A stretch of 64,000 nt of DNA from Gilliamella bombi. GTDB taxonomy: Bacteria > Pseudomonadota > Gammaproteobacteria > Enterobacterales > Orbaceae. The position numbers were made by a program, and so were the translations under genes. Under the pieces are notes generated by a model. That model made no database searches and had not been told where the DNA came from. It saw only the letters and a program-made list of their open reading frames with translations. Location of the stretch: contig NZ_FMWS01000039.1 of NCBI RefSeq assembly GCF_900103255.1, positions 1 through 64,000 on the forward strand, read 5' to 3'. Below are positions 42,384-53,683 of the stretch, one piece after another (the first letter of the stretch is position 1; each line of letters opens with the position of its first letter).

Positions 42384-43139
42384 TCACTTATTTTCGTAGA
42401 TTATTTGACATATTTCTTCACATTCGTTTGTTTTCATCACGTTGATAATATGTGATAACTGTGATTTAAATATAGGCTGTTGAGTTATTAATTGTTCGGC
42501 CTTTTCAATGATTGCGGTCTTTTTCGATTCTGGGATAAATTTAGCGTAATTTTCAGCTGATTGTTCAAATGTGTCGATAATATCCAATTTAGATTGTTCA
42601 GTTAAACAATCTAGTAAAGCAATCCACTTAAATCCACCGTAGTAATATTTTAACATTTCTGATTGCATCATTTTCACACTATACTGTATGACTCCACCTC
42701 TTTCATTATCGGGAAGTTCTTTATAAAACTGATTAATATGGGGAGATATTGCCGCAAAATATTTTATATTAAAAGTGCTTAATAAAATAATTTCTTGTTG
42801 GAATCGTTTTAGGTTATTCGTTAGATCTTGGCTGGTTATTTCGTTTGATTTATTTGATGAAAAGATTAAATAAGTCTCAACTATATGGTTGATATAATTG
42901 GTTATATCTAATTTCTCATCTATTTTATCTTTTGAAAAATTCTCAAGAAGTTTGGGATCAGTAAATTGGCTAAGAATTTCTTTGCCTTCTTTTGTATATA
43001 ACCTAGGTAATGTTTTTTGCGCTTCAAATTTTTTGGTTAATTGATAGAGCCTCGTGCGTTCTGAGTGATAATTTAAACCTGTAGCATTCGCAAAGCAACT
43101 AGTTAAAATTAATATGACACTTATTATTAACTTCATCAT
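42384..43139 (-). CDS. Secreted hypothetical protein
   Basis: 251 residues with a clean signal peptide (MKLIISVILILTSCFANA). The mature part is helical and charged, with a pair of C-terminal cysteines (ECEEIC) likely in a disulphide. I do not recognise a family. Single gene between yhcH and rep. Confidence 0.75.
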   Translation of the reverse strand: MMKLIISVILILTSCFANATGLNYHSERTRLYQLTKKFEAQKTLPRLYTKEGKEILSQFTDPKLLENFSKDKIDEKLDITNYINHIVETYLIFSSNKSNEITSQDLTNNLKRFQQEIILLSTFNIKYFAAISPHINQFYKELPDNERGGVIQYSVKMMQSEMLKYYYGGFKWIALLDCLTEQSKLDIIDTFEQSAENYAKFIPESKKTAIIEKAEQLITQQPIFKSQLSHIINVMKTNECEEICQIIYENK

Positions 43140-43174
43140 TTGTTATTCCTTATTTTATAATTGTCAAAATTTGG

Positions 43175-45190
43175 TTACTTAGCCTTGGCAATTTGCGCTT
43201 TTAGCATGGCTAGCCTACTTTGCCCTTGTTGCATTTTTTTTTCAGGTGATAATTCGTTACACTGATCTTGCCACTCTAAGTCGTCTTGTGGCAGTTCTAA
43301 TAAAAATCGACTCGGTTCAACTTGAAGTGTCTCGCCAAATTGTTTACGTTGCCGGCTAAAAGAGAAAGTCAGTTCTCGTTGCGCCCGAGTAATACCAACA
43401 TAAGCTAAACGGCGCTCTTCTTCAATGTTATCTTCATCAATGCTAGTTTGATGAGGTAATAAACCTTCGGACATGCCAATCAAGTAGACATAAGGAAACT
43501 CTAATCCTTTAGATGCATGTAGTGTCATAAGTTGTACTTGGTCGAGTTCTTCTTCGGACTCGTTACGTTCTAACATATCACGCAAAGTAAATCTCGCGAC
43601 AGCTTGTTCAAGTGTCATTGCTTCATCAATATCATCACCTTGCAACATATCATTTAACCAACTGACCAATTGTTCTACATTCCGCATACGCATTTGCCCA
43701 GATGTTGGGGATGATGAGGTTTCATAAATCCAGCTCTCATAATGAATCCCGTGTAGAAGTTCATAAATTGCTTCCATGGGTTCAGTATGAGATTTTTGAA
43801 TAAGGGCATCAAACCAATGTATGAATTCTTGTAATGACTCCATACGTTTACCTGAAAGCAATTGGGTCAACCCCATATCATGGCTTGCTTGATATAAACT
43901 AACACCTCGATGATTAGCCCATTCGCCAAGTTTTTGAATAGTTGCTGGACCAATTTCTCGTTTTGGTGTGTTGATAATACGAATAAACGCATTATCATCA
44001 TCTGGATTAGTTAATAATCGCAAATATGCCATTAAATCTTTAATTTCAATTCGAGCAAAAAATGATGTACCGCCAGAGATTCGATACGGTATCCGATATT
44101 GCATGAGTATCTTTTCAATTAGTCGTGCCTGATGATTGCCACGATATAAGATAGCGTATTGACCATATTGACTGTTATGCGCAAAACGATGGCCAATAAG
44201 GTGATTAATAACTTTTTCGGCTTCATGCTCTTCGCTATCGGCTGAAATAACTTTTAATGTTTCACCATAACCCAGTTCTGAGAAAAGTTTTTTTTCAAAG
44301 ATATGTGGATTATTTTCGATTAAGATATTCGCCACTTTTAAAATTCGACCCGATGATCGGTAATTTTGTTCTAATTTGATCACTTCTAAATTAGGAAAAT
44401 CTTGTTTAAGTAATACTAAATTTTGTGGTCGTGCACCACGCCAAGAGTAAATAGACTGATCATCATCACCAACAACAGTAAATTTAGCTCGGTTACCAAC
44501 TAGTAATTTGATAAATTCGTACTGACTTGTGTTTGTGTCTTGATATTCATCAACCAACAAATAACGAACTTTGTTTTGCCATTTTTCGCGAACTTCTTCG
44601 TTGGTTTTTAATAAGAGTGTGGGCAATAATATAAGATCATCAAAATCTAATATACTGCAAGCTTTTAATTGTTTTTCATACAATTGATAACAGTGAGCAA
44701 ATAGTTTCTCTTTATTCGTCTGCGCTCTTGCCATCGCAATAGTTGAATCAACAAGATCATTTTTCCAATTTGAGATTGTTGAGCGTAATTGATTAATCAG
44801 ATCCTTATCATCTTCTAACCATTGATGAGTTAGTTCCTTGAGTAGCGCTGTTTGATCATGATCATCAAATAATGAGAAATTAGATTTAATTCCCAGATGA
44901 GTATACTCTCGGCGAATAATATCCAATCCTAGCGTATGAAATGTTGATATTTTAAGCCCTCTTGCTTCTTGTTTACTAAGTGCTTGGGCTATACGTTCTT
45001 TCATTTCGCGTGCGGCTTTATTCGTAAAGGTAACTGCAACAATATGGCGTGGTAAATATTCTTTAACACGAATTAAATAGGAAATTTTGTTAATGATAAC
45101 CCGAGTTTTGCCAGAACCTGCCCCAGCTAAAACAAGACACGGTCCTGAAACATATTCAACGGCTTTTTGTTGACTTGAATTTAAACGCAC
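43175..45190 (-). CDS. rep: ATP-dependent DNA helicase Rep
   Basis: 671 residues (E. coli 673). Superfamily 1: Walker [11 protein letters not shown] near 21-30, [56 protein letters not shown] and [10 protein letters not shown]. Removes protein roadblocks at forks. P2 GpA replication needs Rep, so the prophage could use this gene product. Confidence 0.95.
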   Translation of the reverse strand: MRLNSSQQKAVEYVSGPCLVLAGAGSGKTRVIINKISYLIRVKEYLPRHIVAVTFTNKAAREMKERIAQALSKQEARGLKISTFHTLGLDIIRREYTHLGIKSNFSLFDDHDQTALLKELTHQWLEDDKDLINQLRSTISNWKNDLVDSTIAMARAQTNKEKLFAHCYQLYEKQLKACSILDFDDLILLPTLLLKTNEEVREKWQNKVRYLLVDEYQDTNTSQYEFIKLLVGNRAKFTVVGDDDQSIYSWRGARPQNLVLLKQDFPNLEVIKLEQNYRSSGRILKVANILIENNPHIFEKKLFSELGYGETLKVISADSEEHEAEKVINHLIGHRFAHNSQYGQYAILYRGNHQARLIEKILMQYRIPYRISGGTSFFARIEIKDLMAYLRLLTNPDDDNAFIRIINTPKREIGPATIQKLGEWANHRGVSLYQASHDMGLTQLLSGKRMESLQEFIHWFDALIQKSHTEPMEAIYELLHGIHYESWIYETSSSPTSGQMRMRNVEQLVSWLNDMLQGDDIDEAMTLEQAVARFTLRDMLERNESEEELDQVQLMTLHASKGLEFPYVYLIGMSEGLLPHQTSIDEDNIEEERRLAYVGITRAQRELTFSFSRQRKQFGETLQVEPSRFLLELPQDDLEWQDQCNELSPEKKMQQGQSRLAMLKAQIAKAK

Positions 45191-45294
45191 AGAATAAAAC
45201 CATTAGGAAAAATGTGAGCTAGTATATAACGATATACTAGCAGCGCGCAATTAGCGTCATTATTGAGCAAATAAAATTGCTATTTTGTTAAATA

Positions 45295-46263
45295 TTATTT
45301 GATGAATGTTAAAGCCTGTTCAACAACCTCGACCCCTGCCCCTTTTTTATGCGCATTTTCGCTAAGATAGCGCCGCCATTGCCTTGCTCCTTTACGTCCA
45401 TTAAATATACCTAAAGTATGCCGCATAATATGGTTAAGTTGCGCACCTTGCATTAGCTGTTGTTCGATATAAGGGTAAAGTGCTTGAATAGCAGATAGGG
45501 GATCAATGATGGGGGTATTTGTGCCAAAAATTTGCGTATCAATTTCAGTAAGTAACAGTGGATTTTGATATGCCTCTCGCCCAACCATCACACCATCAAC
45601 ATGCTGTAAATGGCATTTTATTTCATCAATTGTTTTTATGCCACCATTGATGGCTATAGTTAAATTAGGATAATCTTGTTTCAATTTATAAACACGTTCA
45701 TAGTCAAGTGGCGGAACTTCACGATTTTCCTTTGGGCTTAACCCTGATAACCATGCTTTGCGCGCATGTACAATAAATGTTTTGGTGTAAGGCATTACCT
45801 TTTCAATAAATTGACACAAAAAAGTATAGCTATCGCAATCATCAATACCAATTCTTGTTTTTACCGTGACGGGAATATCAACTTGATCTTGCATCTGAGC
45901 GATACAATCGGCAACCAAATTTGGATTTCCCATTAAACAAGCACCAAACATACCATTTTGTACGCGATCCGATGGACATCCCACATTTAAGTTGATTTCG
46001 TCATAACCACGTTCTTGCGCTAATTTTGCACATTGCGCTAATGCGTTAGGATCGCTACCGCCTAGTTGCAAGCTAAGTGGATGCTCTTCATTGTTGAAAG
46101 CTAAATAATCACCTTTCCCAAATAAAATTGCGCCTGTAGTCACCATTTCGGTATATAGCAATGCTTTTTTTGTTAAAATTCGATGAAAATAACGGCAATG
46201 TTTATCTGTCCAATCTAACATTGGGGAAATAGAAAAACGATTTAAACTTAAAATGTTATGCAA
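45295..46263 (-). CDS. dusA: tRNA-dihydrouridine(20/20a) synthase DusA
   Basis: 322 residues. [60 protein letters not shown] (catalytic Cys) and IAINGGI match DusA closely. Start at TTG 46263 with GAGGTG close upstream. The tRNA D-loop is its target. Confidence 0.93.
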   Translation of the reverse strand: MHNILSLNRFSISPMLDWTDKHCRYFHRILTKKALLYTEMVTTGAILFGKGDYLAFNNEEHPLSLQLGGSDPNALAQCAKLAQERGYDEINLNVGCPSDRVQNGMFGACLMGNPNLVADCIAQMQDQVDIPVTVKTRIGIDDCDSYTFLCQFIEKVMPYTKTFIVHARKAWLSGLSPKENREVPPLDYERVYKLKQDYPNLTIAINGGIKTIDEIKCHLQHVDGVMVGREAYQNPLLLTEIDTQIFGTNTPIIDPLSAIQALYPYIEQQLMQGAQLNHIMRHTLGIFNGRKGARQWRRYLSENAHKKGAGVEVVEQALTFIK

Positions 46264-46340
46264 AAATCACCTCGACATTAATTTATAAAATGTTATTCTA
46301 TTTGTCGTTTTTAAATAGAGCAACAATATAAGGAATAAAA

Positions 46341-46718
46341 ATGGATACAAATCAAGCAAATGTAATTTCTTTTCAAACTACTGAATTATTAAAAAAACAT
46401 ATGCGTTTTATTGCAACAATGCAACAAATTTTTGGCGTTATTTTTATAATTGTAGGCGCTCTTACCTGTCTAGGTATAATCACTGCTATTATTGGTATTC
46501 CACAAATCATTGCTGGGGTAAAACTTTTTAAGTCAGGAAGCGCATTTAGCTTAGCTGCAAGTGTTCAAAAAGAAAATGATATTATTGATGCTATTGAAAA
46601 CCTATATGGCTATTGGAAATATGCTTTAATAACATTTATCGCTTCAATACTATTTTTCATTATATATATGATAATTATTGTTTCTATTATTGCTTCATAC
46701 AGTAATGGTTATTACTAA
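46341..46718 (+). CDS. DUF5362-like membrane protein
   Basis: 125 residues with three hydrophobic segments (IFGVIFIIVGALTCLGIITA, IIGIPQIIAGVKLF and ALITFIASILFFIIYMIIIV). Family assignment by general pattern. AAGGA lies before the ATG. Function unknown. Confidence 0.7.
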   Translation: MDTNQANVISFQTTELLKKHMRFIATMQQIFGVIFIIVGALTCLGIITAIIGIPQIIAGVKLFKSGSAFSLAASVQKENDIIDAIENLYGYWKYALITFIASILFFIIYMIIIVSIIASYSNGYY

Positions 46719-46900
46719 CAATTATTACTTTAATCTAAAGACTACTGATCTTCTAATTTTGGCACCTTTTCAAGTAAGTATCTAGTAGCATTGTTCTAGG
46801 CATAACTAGTTGCTATTGTTAATTTTTGGCGAGATTAAAATATGACAACATCTTTATGCCTTTTGATTGAGAAATCAACAGTCTTAGTATTGTTAACAAA

Positions 46901-46925
46901 ATTAAGGCACACAATGTGCCTTAAT
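46901..46925 (-). terminator. ilvIH terminator
   Basis: ATTAAGGCACA, loop CAA, TGTGCCTTAAT. Read leftward it is followed by TTTG. It ends the acetolactate synthase operon. Confidence 0.72.
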
Positions 46926-46948
46926 AAATATGTTAACTATAAATATGG

Positions 46949-47443
46949 CTATTTAACTGTTTTTTCACTACGTGATAAGCCAATAATTCCTGAACGGACG
47001 GTTTCGATAATATTGCATGTTTCACGAATTGAGGATAAAAATGAATCTAGTTTTTCACTAGTACCCGATAGTTGTACAATATAATGTGTTGCAGTAACAT
47101 CTACGATCGATCCTCTAAAAATATCGGCACAACGTTTAACTTCATCACGTGCTTGTGAACCTTTTGCTTCTACTTTTACTAGCATGATTTCACGCTCTAC
47201 ATGCGGGCCTTCGGTTAAATCATGAACACGGTAAACATTAACAAGTTTATGCAATTGCTTTTGGATCTGTTCAATCACATACTCATCACCCGAGGTCTGA
47301 ATTGTCATGCGGTGCATGGTTGGATCTTCAGTCTGCGCAGTGGTGATAGTTTCGATATTAAAACCACGTTGCGAAAACAAGCCGATAATTCGTGATAATG
47401 CGCCAGGTTCGTTTTCGGTTAAGATTGATAATATATAACGCAT
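46949..47443 (-). CDS. ilvH: Acetolactate synthase III small subunit
   Basis: 164 residues (E. coli 163). ACT domain start [20 protein letters not shown], then [20 protein letters not shown]. Regulatory subunit conferring valine feedback inhibition on IlvI. Coupled to ilvI by TAATG. Confidence 0.95.
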   Translation of the reverse strand: MRYILSILTENEPGALSRIIGLFSQRGFNIETITTAQTEDPTMHRMTIQTSGDEYVIEQIQKQLHKLVNVYRVHDLTEGPHVEREIMLVKVEAKGSQARDEVKRCADIFRGSIVDVTATHYIVQLSGTSEKLDSFLSSIRETCNIIETVRSGIIGLSRSEKTVK

Positions 47444-49161
47444 TAGGTTCTCTCCGTTTTACTAAGCCACATTTCGTTCATTGCACCACCTCGAACTTGC
47501 ATTGGATATACATGTTCAGTCGCATCAGTCATAACATCAACAAAAACTAAACGGTTTTTGATTGCCAGTGCTTGTTTCAGTTTAGATTCTAGTTCCTCAC
47601 GCTTTGTTATTACCATACCAACATGACCATAGGCTTCTGCAATTTTAGCAAAATCAGGTAGAGATTCCATATAAGAACTTGAATGGCGTCCAGAATAAAT
47701 CATATCTTGCCACTGTTTAACCATGCCTAAGAAGCGGTTGTTCAAATTTAAAACCAGTACTGGTAAGCCATATTGCAATGCGGTTGATAATTCTTGAATA
47801 TTCATTTGGATACTACCATCGCCTGTTACACATACAACGGTTTTTTTAGGATATGCCAATTTGACTCCCAGCGCTGCTGGCAAACCAAATCCCATCGTGC
47901 CTAGCCCACCAGATGTGATAAAGTGACGAGGTTTATCAAATGGGTAATAAAGCGCAGTAAACATTTGATGTTGACCGACATCGGTCGTCACAAATGCATC
48001 ACCTTTGGTTAATTTATATAACACTTGTATCGCTTCTTGTGGTTTAATGCTTTGCCCTTCATGGTTATAAGCTAAGCAGTGACGTGATCGCCAGTGTTCT
48101 ATCTGTTTCCACCAATCAATTAATGCGTCAAGATCACGTTCTGTATTTAACTCATCTAACATAGACAGCAACGTTTCAAGAACAACTTTTGCATCACCAA
48201 CTACAGGAATTGAAGCAGATATAGTTTTTGAAATAGAAGTCGGATCGATATCAACATGAATAATTTTGGCTTTTGGACAATATTTTTCAACATTATTGGT
48301 TGTTCGATCATCAAAACGTGCACCGATTGCAAAAATTACATCGGCATTATGCATGGCCATATTAGCTTCATAAATACCGTGCATGCCTATCATACCAAGA
48401 TAATGTTTATCGGTTCCCGGAAAAGCACTAATACCCATTAACGTTGAAGCGACAGGTAAGTTTAATTTTTCTGCAAGTGTTTTAATTTCGCCACTAGCAT
48501 CGGCGGCAATAACCCCACCACCAATAAATAACACCGGTTTTTTAGCCGATAACAACGTGGTTAATGCTTTTTTGATCTGTTTTTTATGACCTTGAATCGT
48601 TGGATTGTAAGATCGCATTAAAACTGATTTTGGATAATGATAATTATATTTGTTAGCTGGATTAACAATATCTTTTGGTAGATCGATAACGACTGGACCA
48701 GGCCTACCTGTCGAAGCAATATAAAATGCTTTTTTGATGGTTTCTGGAATATCTTTACTATCTTTGACTAAAAAACTGTGTTTAACAATCGGACGCGAAA
48801 TTCCGATCATGTCACATTCTTGAAATGCATCATTACCAATTAGGTTACTGGCAACTTGTCCAGACAATATAACCAGTGGAACCGAATCCATGTAAGCTGT
48901 TGCAATACCAGTAATAGTGTTTGTTGCCCCAGGGCCTGATGTAACTAAAACAACGCCAACATTCCCTGTTGCTCTAGCATAACCATCGGCCATATGTACC
49001 GCAGCTTGTTCATGGCGAACTAATATATGTTCAATACCACCTAACGTGTGAATGGCATCATAAATATCAAGAACACTACCACCGGGATAGCCAAATATCT
49101 GTTTTACTCCTTGGTCAATCAAAGATTGAATAACCATCTCTGCGCCTGACAGTTTTGCCAT
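47443..49161 (-). CDS. ilvI: Acetolactate synthase III large subunit
   Basis: 572 residues from ATG 49161 (GGAG upstream). ThDP enzyme: [35 protein letters not shown] (catalytic Glu), [20 protein letters not shown] for ThDP and [12 protein letters not shown]. First step of branched-chain amino acid synthesis. No attenuator peptide is evident in the 284-bp upstream gap, which is AT-rich. Confidence 0.95.
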   Translation of the reverse strand: MAKLSGAEMVIQSLIDQGVKQIFGYPGGSVLDIYDAIHTLGGIEHILVRHEQAAVHMADGYARATGNVGVVLVTSGPGATNTITGIATAYMDSVPLVILSGQVASNLIGNDAFQECDMIGISRPIVKHSFLVKDSKDIPETIKKAFYIASTGRPGPVVIDLPKDIVNPANKYNYHYPKSVLMRSYNPTIQGHKKQIKKALTTLLSAKKPVLFIGGGVIAADASGEIKTLAEKLNLPVASTLMGISAFPGTDKHYLGMIGMHGIYEANMAMHNADVIFAIGARFDDRTTNNVEKYCPKAKIIHVDIDPTSISKTISASIPVVGDAKVVLETLLSMLDELNTERDLDALIDWWKQIEHWRSRHCLAYNHEGQSIKPQEAIQVLYKLTKGDAFVTTDVGQHQMFTALYYPFDKPRHFITSGGLGTMGFGLPAALGVKLAYPKKTVVCVTGDGSIQMNIQELSTALQYGLPVLVLNLNNRFLGMVKQWQDMIYSGRHSSSYMESLPDFAKIAEAYGHVGMVITKREELESKLKQALAIKNRLVFVDVMTDATEHVYPMQVRGGAMNEMWLSKTERT

Positions 49162-49445
49162 GGTTGTTGTCTCCAATGTAACTGATTAGTCATTTAGTGG
49201 TTTATTTTGCATCAACTTATAAACAAAATCAATTAAAGTCAATTAACTAAGTGTTTTACTGAAAAAATTATCCACAAATAAAATTATTTTTTAAAATATT
49301 ATGAATAATATCCGTAATCTATCTATTTTATTTAAATATTGCTAATTGATTTTATTGTTATTTTTTTATTTTTTATATAAACTCAGGAGATGAGTATTTC
49401 TAGCCATAACGGTACTAGGATTCTTCTTCACCCAAAGGTACAAAT

Positions 49446-50321
49446 ATGAGCAATATTTCTTCTAAACCAACCTCTCTTGCTGACTGGCAATTAGTTAAAG
49501 TTACAGGTGAGGATAACCGAGCTTTCTTGCAAGGTCAAATAACTAACGATATTAACCGACTTTCAGAAAAATCTACGCTTTATGCTGCTCATTGCGACAG
49601 TAAAGGCAGAATGTGGAGTACTTTATTGTTATTTCAACGAGGTAATGATATTTACTATATTGAGCGTAAAAGTGTTGTTAAAAAACAGATTGCCGAACTA
49701 ACAAAATACGCTGTTTTTTCTAAAGTAACTATCGAACCAGTCGAAGATCTAAATATGGTCGGCTTGGTTGGAGATGCGATCCCCCCTGGAATCACAGAAA
49801 AATTAAGCGATAAAAACTGTTTTACTGAAAATAATATCACCTATATCAAACTACCTTTACCGCAAATGCGTGTTATTATGGTAACGCCGGAGCCTATTTC
49901 TGAAGATTTACATCCATGTAGCGACTGGCTAAAACTTGATCTGCAAGCTGGTTACCCTATCATTGATAATGACAATATGGCAATATTATTACCACAAGCC
50001 TGTAATTTGCAATCTTATGACGCAATCAGCTTTGAAAAAGGTTGTTACTGTGGTCAGGAAATGGTAGCTAGAGCGCAGTTCCGTGGAGCAAATACTCGTG
50101 GTATGTATGTAATAAAGGGTACGAGTGATGTTCTACCTAAAATAGGCAGTACGCTTGAGTATAAACTTGCCGGTGGTTGGCGAGAAGGGGGACTTGTGTT
50201 AGCTGCGGCAAAACTAGACGAAAAAGACGGTGTTTGTGTCCAAGTGGTACTTAATAATGGAATTGATTTAAATACGCCATTTAGAGTATATGGAAATGAC
50301 AATAGCCGAATGACATTTTAA
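49446..50321 (+). CDS. ygfZ: Folate-binding tRNA-modifying protein YgfZ
   Basis: 291 residues. The signature FEKGCYCGQEMVARAQFRGA with conserved Cys is diagnostic; TGEDNRAFLQGQITNDIN matches the start. It supports Fe-S enzyme function including MiaB. Divergent from ilvIH. Confidence 0.93.
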   Translation: MSNISSKPTSLADWQLVKVTGEDNRAFLQGQITNDINRLSEKSTLYAAHCDSKGRMWSTLLLFQRGNDIYYIERKSVVKKQIAELTKYAVFSKVTIEPVEDLNMVGLVGDAIPPGITEKLSDKNCFTENNITYIKLPLPQMRVIMVTPEPISEDLHPCSDWLKLDLQAGYPIIDNDNMAILLPQACNLQSYDAISFEKGCYCGQEMVARAQFRGANTRGMYVIKGTSDVLPKIGSTLEYKLAGGWREGGLVLAAAKLDEKDGVCVQVVLNNGIDLNTPFRVYGNDNSRMTF

Positions 50322-50337
50322 TTGTTTTCGACTAATA

Positions 50338-50367
50338 AGCTGGAATAACGCAACGTTTATTCCAGCT
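50338..50367. terminator. Shared terminator, ygfZ and M20 gene
   Basis: AGCTGGAATAA (50338-50348) and TTATTCCAGCT (50357-50367), 11-bp stem, 8-nt loop, between convergent genes. Confidence 0.72.
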
Positions 50368-50389
50368 GTCGTTGGAATATCGTTTTAAC

Positions 50390-51547
50390 TTAGTTAGTAA
50401 GTTCTTGATTAACTATTTCAACAAAATAGCTTACACCAGTTGTTAACACTTCATCATTAAAGTTAAAAGCTGGATTATGCAAATTAGCCCCTTTACCAGC
50501 GCCCAACCATACATAAACACCAGGGATTTTTTGTAGCATAAAAGCAAAATCTTCTGAACCCATTGAAGGGAGAGGATCAATAATTAAGTTATCTTGTCCC
50601 ACAACTTGTTTAGCAGCTGCAATAGCAATATCAGCTTGTTTAGCGTAATTGATGGTAGCTGGGTAACGGCGTTGATAATCTACTTCCGCCTTGGCTCCAA
50701 ATGTTGTGGCAATACCTGTTGCTATTTGTTTAATACGATTTTCAGCCATATCTTGTACTTGTGCACTAAATGTTCTAACAGTACCGCGAATAACCGCTTC
50801 CTGTGGTAACACATTCCAAGTATCGCCACTATGAATTTGCGTTACGCTAACTACCAATGAACTTAAAGGATCAGCATTACGACTCACAATACTTTGTAAT
50901 CCATTTACGATTTGCGTAGCTGTCAAAATTGTATCTTTTCCTAGATGAGGCGCAGCGGCATGAGCACCAACACCTGTTATTTTGATCTCAAATACATCAT
51001 ACGATGCCATCATTGGGCCATGATTAATATAAAAGTGATTTAACTCCATATTAGGTTGATTATGCATGCCATATACTGCTTCAATCGGAAATTGTTCAAA
51101 TAAACCATTTTCAACCATGACTCTGGCTCCGCCTTCGTTTTCTTCAGCTGGTTGAAAAATAAGAACAACAGTACCAGCAAAATCACGGTGTTCACTAAGA
51201 TATTTAGCCGTTCCTAGTAACATTGCAGTATGCCCATCATGACCACACCCATGCATTTTGCCAGAAATGGTTGAGCAATAATTAATATTATTTTCTTCAA
51301 TAATATCTAATGCATCTATATCAGCTCGCAGAGCAATCCATCGTCCATCACGATTACCTTTAATAATACCAACAACTCCTGTTGGAGCAAAATCAGTATA
51401 TAACTCGGTAATACCAAAGGATTGTAACTTTTCGATAATAAATTGCGTGGTTTTAACCTCTTCAAAGGCTGTTTCTGGATGGGCGTGAATATGATGGCGC
51501 CATGTTATCATTTCGGTTTTTAATTGATTAATACTATTAGATATCAT
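50390..51547 (-). CDS. M20 family amidohydrolase
   Basis: 385 residues. RHHIHAHPETAFEEVKT, MHGCGHDGHTAMLLGTAKYL (metal ligands), QPAEENEGGARVMVENGLF (catalytic Glu) and GSEDFAFML are typical of hippurate/N-acyl amino acid hydrolases. The natural substrate is unknown. Bases 51548-51758 are AT-rich with no gene. Confidence 0.92.
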   Translation of the reverse strand: MISNSINQLKTEMITWRHHIHAHPETAFEEVKTTQFIIEKLQSFGITELYTDFAPTGVVGIIKGNRDGRWIALRADIDALDIIEENNINYCSTISGKMHGCGHDGHTAMLLGTAKYLSEHRDFAGTVVLIFQPAEENEGGARVMVENGLFEQFPIEAVYGMHNQPNMELNHFYINHGPMMASYDVFEIKITGVGAHAAAPHLGKDTILTATQIVNGLQSIVSRNADPLSSLVVSVTQIHSGDTWNVLPQEAVIRGTVRTFSAQVQDMAENRIKQIATGIATTFGAKAEVDYQRRYPATINYAKQADIAIAAAKQVVGQDNLIIDPLPSMGSEDFAFMLQKIPGVYVWLGAGKGANLHNPAFNFNDEVLTTGVSYFVEIVNQELTN

Positions 51548-51758
51548 AAGTAATTCCTTAGTAGGTGAATAACCTGCGGTTCAACAAACCTAGCTAACAC
51601 TATAACGCGATTTTCACTTTTATAAAAATAACTATTTTTACTATGGATATCAATTTTAGTTATATATTGCATTTAATGAAAAAATAATACATTTATGCAC
51701 TTTTAACACTTATTGATTAACAATAAATTGATTAAAACACCTATTTTCCTGAAACTTT

Positions 51759-52508
51759 TTAACAGAAATAATAAATCACATAACCAGAAATTAATAAGAA
51801 AGGACCAAATGGAATAACTTTTGATTTTGGTTCATTGATCACATATCGCAAAAAAAGAGAATATATAATCCCCAATAGGGAAGCAAAAAATAATAACATT
51901 GGTAATGATGTATAAGGCAACCAAGCACCAAGAGCGGCAAGCAATTTGATATCACCTCCCCCTAATCCCTGTTTTTTAAATACCAAATAAAATAAAGTAG
52001 CAGGTATTTTTAATAATAGATATCCCCAAAAGATACCTAGCAAAGCATCGGTTAAAACGATGTTTGCCAAATCAAAATAGGCAAGCATTACACCTGTCCA
52101 CATTAATGGTTGGGTAAACAAATCTGGCAATAAATAGTATTTAAAATCGATTAAAGCTAAAAGTAAAAAATAACAACCAAGAATCATTAAAATACCGCTT
52201 TGATAATTGATGCTTTTATCAATATAGATAAAAGTAAATAAAACAGCGACAAATAATTCAACAATAAGATATTGGCATGAAATATTGGTATTGCAGTAAT
52301 AACAACGTCGTTTTAATATTAACCAAGAAATAATCGGTATCAATTGCCAAGCTTTAAGCTTACTATGACAATGTGGGCAAGCAGATCGATGAAAACTAAT
52401 TCGACATAAATATTGGTATGGTGTCAGTGTTGGCAAATAACGATAATAAGCAACATAAACAAAGCTACCGATACAAAAACCTAAATAGATAATAATAAAT
52501 ACTAACAT
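51759..52508 (-). CDS. Prepilin peptidase (PilD/GspO/HofD type)
   Basis: 249 residues, eight or so membrane segments. Zinc motif CPHC...CYYC near residues 45-70 and aspartate protease GGGDIKLLAALGAW near 188. The first Asp is in LIDFKYYLLPD. It cleaves and N-methylates type IV prepilins. Coupled to HofC by TAATG. Confidence 0.93.
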   Translation of the reverse strand: MLVFIIIYLGFCIGSFVYVAYYRYLPTLTPYQYLCRISFHRSACPHCHSKLKAWQLIPIISWLILKRRCYYCNTNISCQYLIVELFVAVLFTFIYIDKSINYQSGILMILGCYFLLLALIDFKYYLLPDLFTQPLMWTGVMLAYFDLANIVLTDALLGIFWGYLLLKIPATLFYLVFKKQGLGGGDIKLLAALGAWLPYTSLPMLLFFASLLGIIYSLFLRYVINEPKSKVIPFGPFLLISGYVIYYFC

Positions 52509-53683
52509 TAGTGAATTACATCGCCCATTTGGAATATCGGTAAATACATAGCCATAATTAAACTGCCAATAATTAAAGACAAAACTAGCATTAATAATGG
52601 CTCAAATGCTTGTGATAAATTATCGGTTAAGGTTTGATTTTGTTCTTGATAATAAATTGCTAATTTATCGAGCATTAAATCTAGTGTGCCTGATTCCTCC
52701 CCCACATGAATTAACTGTGAACATAAATTAGGAAAGTATCGTTGCCCATGCAATACATGGCTAAATGGAAGCCCTTGCTCAATGCCTACAATAATTTGAG
52801 AAATACTATCACGATAAAGACAATAGCAAGTAGTATTAGCCGCCGCAGTTAAACCAGCTAATAATGGTATGCCAGCTTTTTGAGTGATTCCAATTGTTTG
52901 AAAAATCTGAGTTAAGCAAGTGGTTTGAATAATTTTTCCAATAAAGGGAAATTTTATTACTATCATTTCGATTTTACGTCGATAACGCACTTTTAAATAG
53001 CGTTGATAACAGAAATAACTAATAAAAAAGACGATACACCAAATTAACCAGCTTTGTTGCAAATAACTCGAAAAATCAATAACTCCTTGTGTAAAAGCTG
53101 GTAGTTCAGCATCGAAATTTTGATAAATATCGGAAAATTTTGGTAAAACGAATAATAACATTACCAAACTTGCCATCATTGCAATCAATAATAAAAACAA
53201 CGGATAACGAATTGCCTTTTTTAGGCTTTTTTGCAGTTTAATTGATTTTTCAAGCAATAACGATAATTGTTCAAAACTTTCATCGAGCTGCCCAGTTAGT
53301 TCACCTGTTGCTATAATCTCACAATACAAAGAGGAAAACACCGATTGATGTTGCTGCAATACTTGAGATAAAAATTCGCCTTTAGCGACTTGTTGTTTGA
53401 TATCAAGTAACAAATATTGCCAATGCGGTTTGGTTTGCTCTTGAGCTAGCAATTGTAATGTATCAATAATAGACAAACCTGCTTTTAACATAGTCGCTAA
53501 TTGTTTGGTAATCATCAGTAGATCTGTACGATTAAAACTATGTACAGTAATAATTTTACCAGCTTTAATCTTAATGGCAATTTTACCTTGCAATAATAAC
53601 AGTCTTTTAGCTGCCTGTGATGATTCGGCAATAATTTTGTGTTGATTAAAATCAACATCATACCAATAATAGAGCCGTTTCAC
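52508..53683 (-). CDS. hofC: Type IV pilus inner membrane protein HofC/PilC
   Basis: 391 residues, two GspF repeats. LLMITKQLATMLKAGLSIID, YPLFLLLIAMMASLVMLLFV and IHVGEESGTLDLMLDKLAIY are typical. Starts at GTG 53683, overlapping the upstream stop. Platform protein of the pilus. Confidence 0.9.
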   Translation of the reverse strand: MKRLYYWYDVDFNQHKIIAESSQAAKRLLLLQGKIAIKIKAGKIITVHSFNRTDLLMITKQLATMLKAGLSIIDTLQLLAQEQTKPHWQYLLLDIKQQVAKGEFLSQVLQQHQSVFSSLYCEIIATGELTGQLDESFEQLSLLLEKSIKLQKSLKKAIRYPLFLLLIAMMASLVMLLFVLPKFSDIYQNFDAELPAFTQGVIDFSSYLQQSWLIWCIVFFISYFCYQRYLKVRYRRKIEMIVIKFPFIGKIIQTTCLTQIFQTIGITQKAGIPLLAGLTAAANTTCYCLYRDSISQIIVGIEQGLPFSHVLHGQRYFPNLCSQLIHVGEESGTLDLMLDKLAIYYQEQNQTLTDNLSQAFEPLLMLVLSLIIGSLIMAMYLPIFQMGDVIH